From Tritrichomonas foetus (taxonomy: Eukaryota > Parabasalia > Tritrichomonadida > Tritrichomonadidae): a stretch of 16,783 nucleotides of DNA. Shown one piece after another: positions 16,491-16,783 of this stretch. The stretch spans positions 23,732-40,514 of the forward strand of contig MLAK01000992.1 of the NCBI GenBank assembly GCA_001839685.1, in the 5' to 3' direction. Position 1 is the stretch's first letter. Every line of letters starts with the position of its first letter. Both the position numbers and the translations under genes were made by a program. The notes under the pieces were generated by a model. It searched no databases, had not been told where the DNA came from, and was given only the letters and a program-made list of their open reading frames with translations.

Positions 16491-16644
16491 TAGGGCTGAA
16501 CTTTTTTATAAAAAAAATTTCAAAAAAATTGTGAGGGCATTTTCTGGTGAAGAAAAAAACTTGTATCTAGGGCTGAACTTTTTTATAATAGCGTAAAAAA
16601 AAAAATTGTGAGGGCATTTTCTGGTGAAGTGTTTTTCTTGTATC
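16491..16644. repeat. Two tandem copies of a 77-bp unit
   Basis: Unit one is 16491-16567 and unit two is 16568-16644; both begin TAGGGCTGAAC and contain TTGTGAGGGCATTTTCTGG and CTTGTATC. They differ only where a comb block covers one of them. Unit one has A7 at 16553-16559 where unit two reads TGTTTTT. Unit one has A7 at 16511-16517 where unit two reads ATAGCGT. Unit two has A7 at 16595-16601 where unit one reads TTTCAAA. With blocks treated as unknown, the copies are identical, implying a recent duplication upstream of the 859-aa gene. Slot 16637 is empty. Confidence 0.93.
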
Positions 16645-16783
16645 CAAACTCTCAATTTTTCAATATAAGTAATCACTAAAAAAAACCTTCTGTACGTTAC
16701 AGATAGAAATTAATTTTTACAAAAAAACCTAAATATCTTGTCAAATATTTGTATACTTGACTAAAAAAACTCCAGGAATAAAT

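Larger units (their letters stand above)
4205..16769. repeat. Main block of the 42-bp poly-A comb (A7 overwriting native bases)
   Basis: Every 42 bases, at 42n+5, the + strand carries at least seven A. I checked each slot from 4205 to 16763: 286 of 300 are filled. The 14 empty slots begin at 5381, 7649, 9791, 10001, 11345, 11975, 12395, 12731, 12983, 13487, 14159, 14831, 15797 and 16637. A run at 4121 is also in phase but 4163 is not filled, so the true left edge is uncertain. Runs longer than seven occur only where neighbouring native bases are A. The comb crosses genes on both strands, a tRNA and intergenic DNA alike. Duplicated sequences inside the window show that it replaces bases and preserves length. 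It should be treated as seven unknown bases per block when reading any feature here. Confidence 0.97.
16457..16783. other. Upstream region of the 859-aa gene to the window end
   Basis: This holds the promoter of the 859-aa gene and the two 77-bp tandem units. Beyond 16645 only AT-rich DNA with comb blocks at 16679, 16721 and 16763 is visible; no gene was found. Confidence 0.5.

Noticed and set aside
4205..16769. CRISPR-like array (regular short repeats with 35-base spacers)
   Set aside because: The repeat is only seven A, spacers are pieces of ordinary genes and a tRNA, and the organism appears eukaryotic.

Overview
The window looks like AT-rich nuclear DNA from a parabasalid protist (Trichomonas or Tritrichomonas type). 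The evidence is long intronless genes, Asn-rich low-complexity tracts, a two-repeat Myb factor, a multi-GAF cyclic-nucleotide phosphodiesterase, eukaryotic tRNA-Leu, and initiator-like TCAYT sites just upstream of two start codons. The genus is inferred; the sequence does not prove it.

The dominant and strangest property is a comb of homopolymer blocks. Runs of at least seven A on the + strand begin at exactly position 42n+5 of the window. They fill all 7 slots from 5 to 257 and 286 of 300 slots from 4205 to 16763. The slots from 299 to 4079 are empty. The comb ignores genes, strands, a tRNA and intergenic DNA. Four lines of evidence show that each block OVERWRITES seven native bases rather than being inserted: a 77-bp tandem duplication in which the two copies reveal each other's hidden bases, two copies of a tRNA-Leu that do the same, six apparent stops in the phosphodiesterase that all sit at the first overwritten base, and a Myb domain that keeps its normal spacing. 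The protein-level KK (plus-strand genes) or FF (minus-strand genes) every 14 residues is a by-product. The comb is most likely a data-processing or deliberate overlay, although a 42-bp pitch equals four 10.5-bp helical turns.

Layout: 181-714 (-) small acidic hypothetical protein; 1159-2205 (-) tail-anchored TBC-domain (Rab-GAP-like) protein, untouched by the comb; 2206-4157 AT-rich divergent intergenic DNA; 4158-7493 (+) class I cyclic-nucleotide phosphodiesterase with about four GAF-like domains, apparently cut into pieces by comb-made stops; 8012-10546 (-) Asn-rich coiled-coil protein with a Cys-containing C-terminal module; 11035-11090 (-) truncated tRNA-Leu; 11742-12773 (+) Myb R2R3-like factor; 13238-13317 (+) tRNA-Leu(AAG), two stretches overwritten; 13877-16456 (-) large unrecognised protein; 16491-16644 two tandem 77-bp units upstream of it.

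The genes do not form a pathway or operon. They are independent eukaryotic genes: membrane traffic (TBC), cyclic-nucleotide signalling (PDE), transcription (Myb) and probably cytoskeletal or flagellar structure (coiled coil). No new biological system is convincingly visible; the notable discovery is the comb, and recognising it restores the real gene structure.
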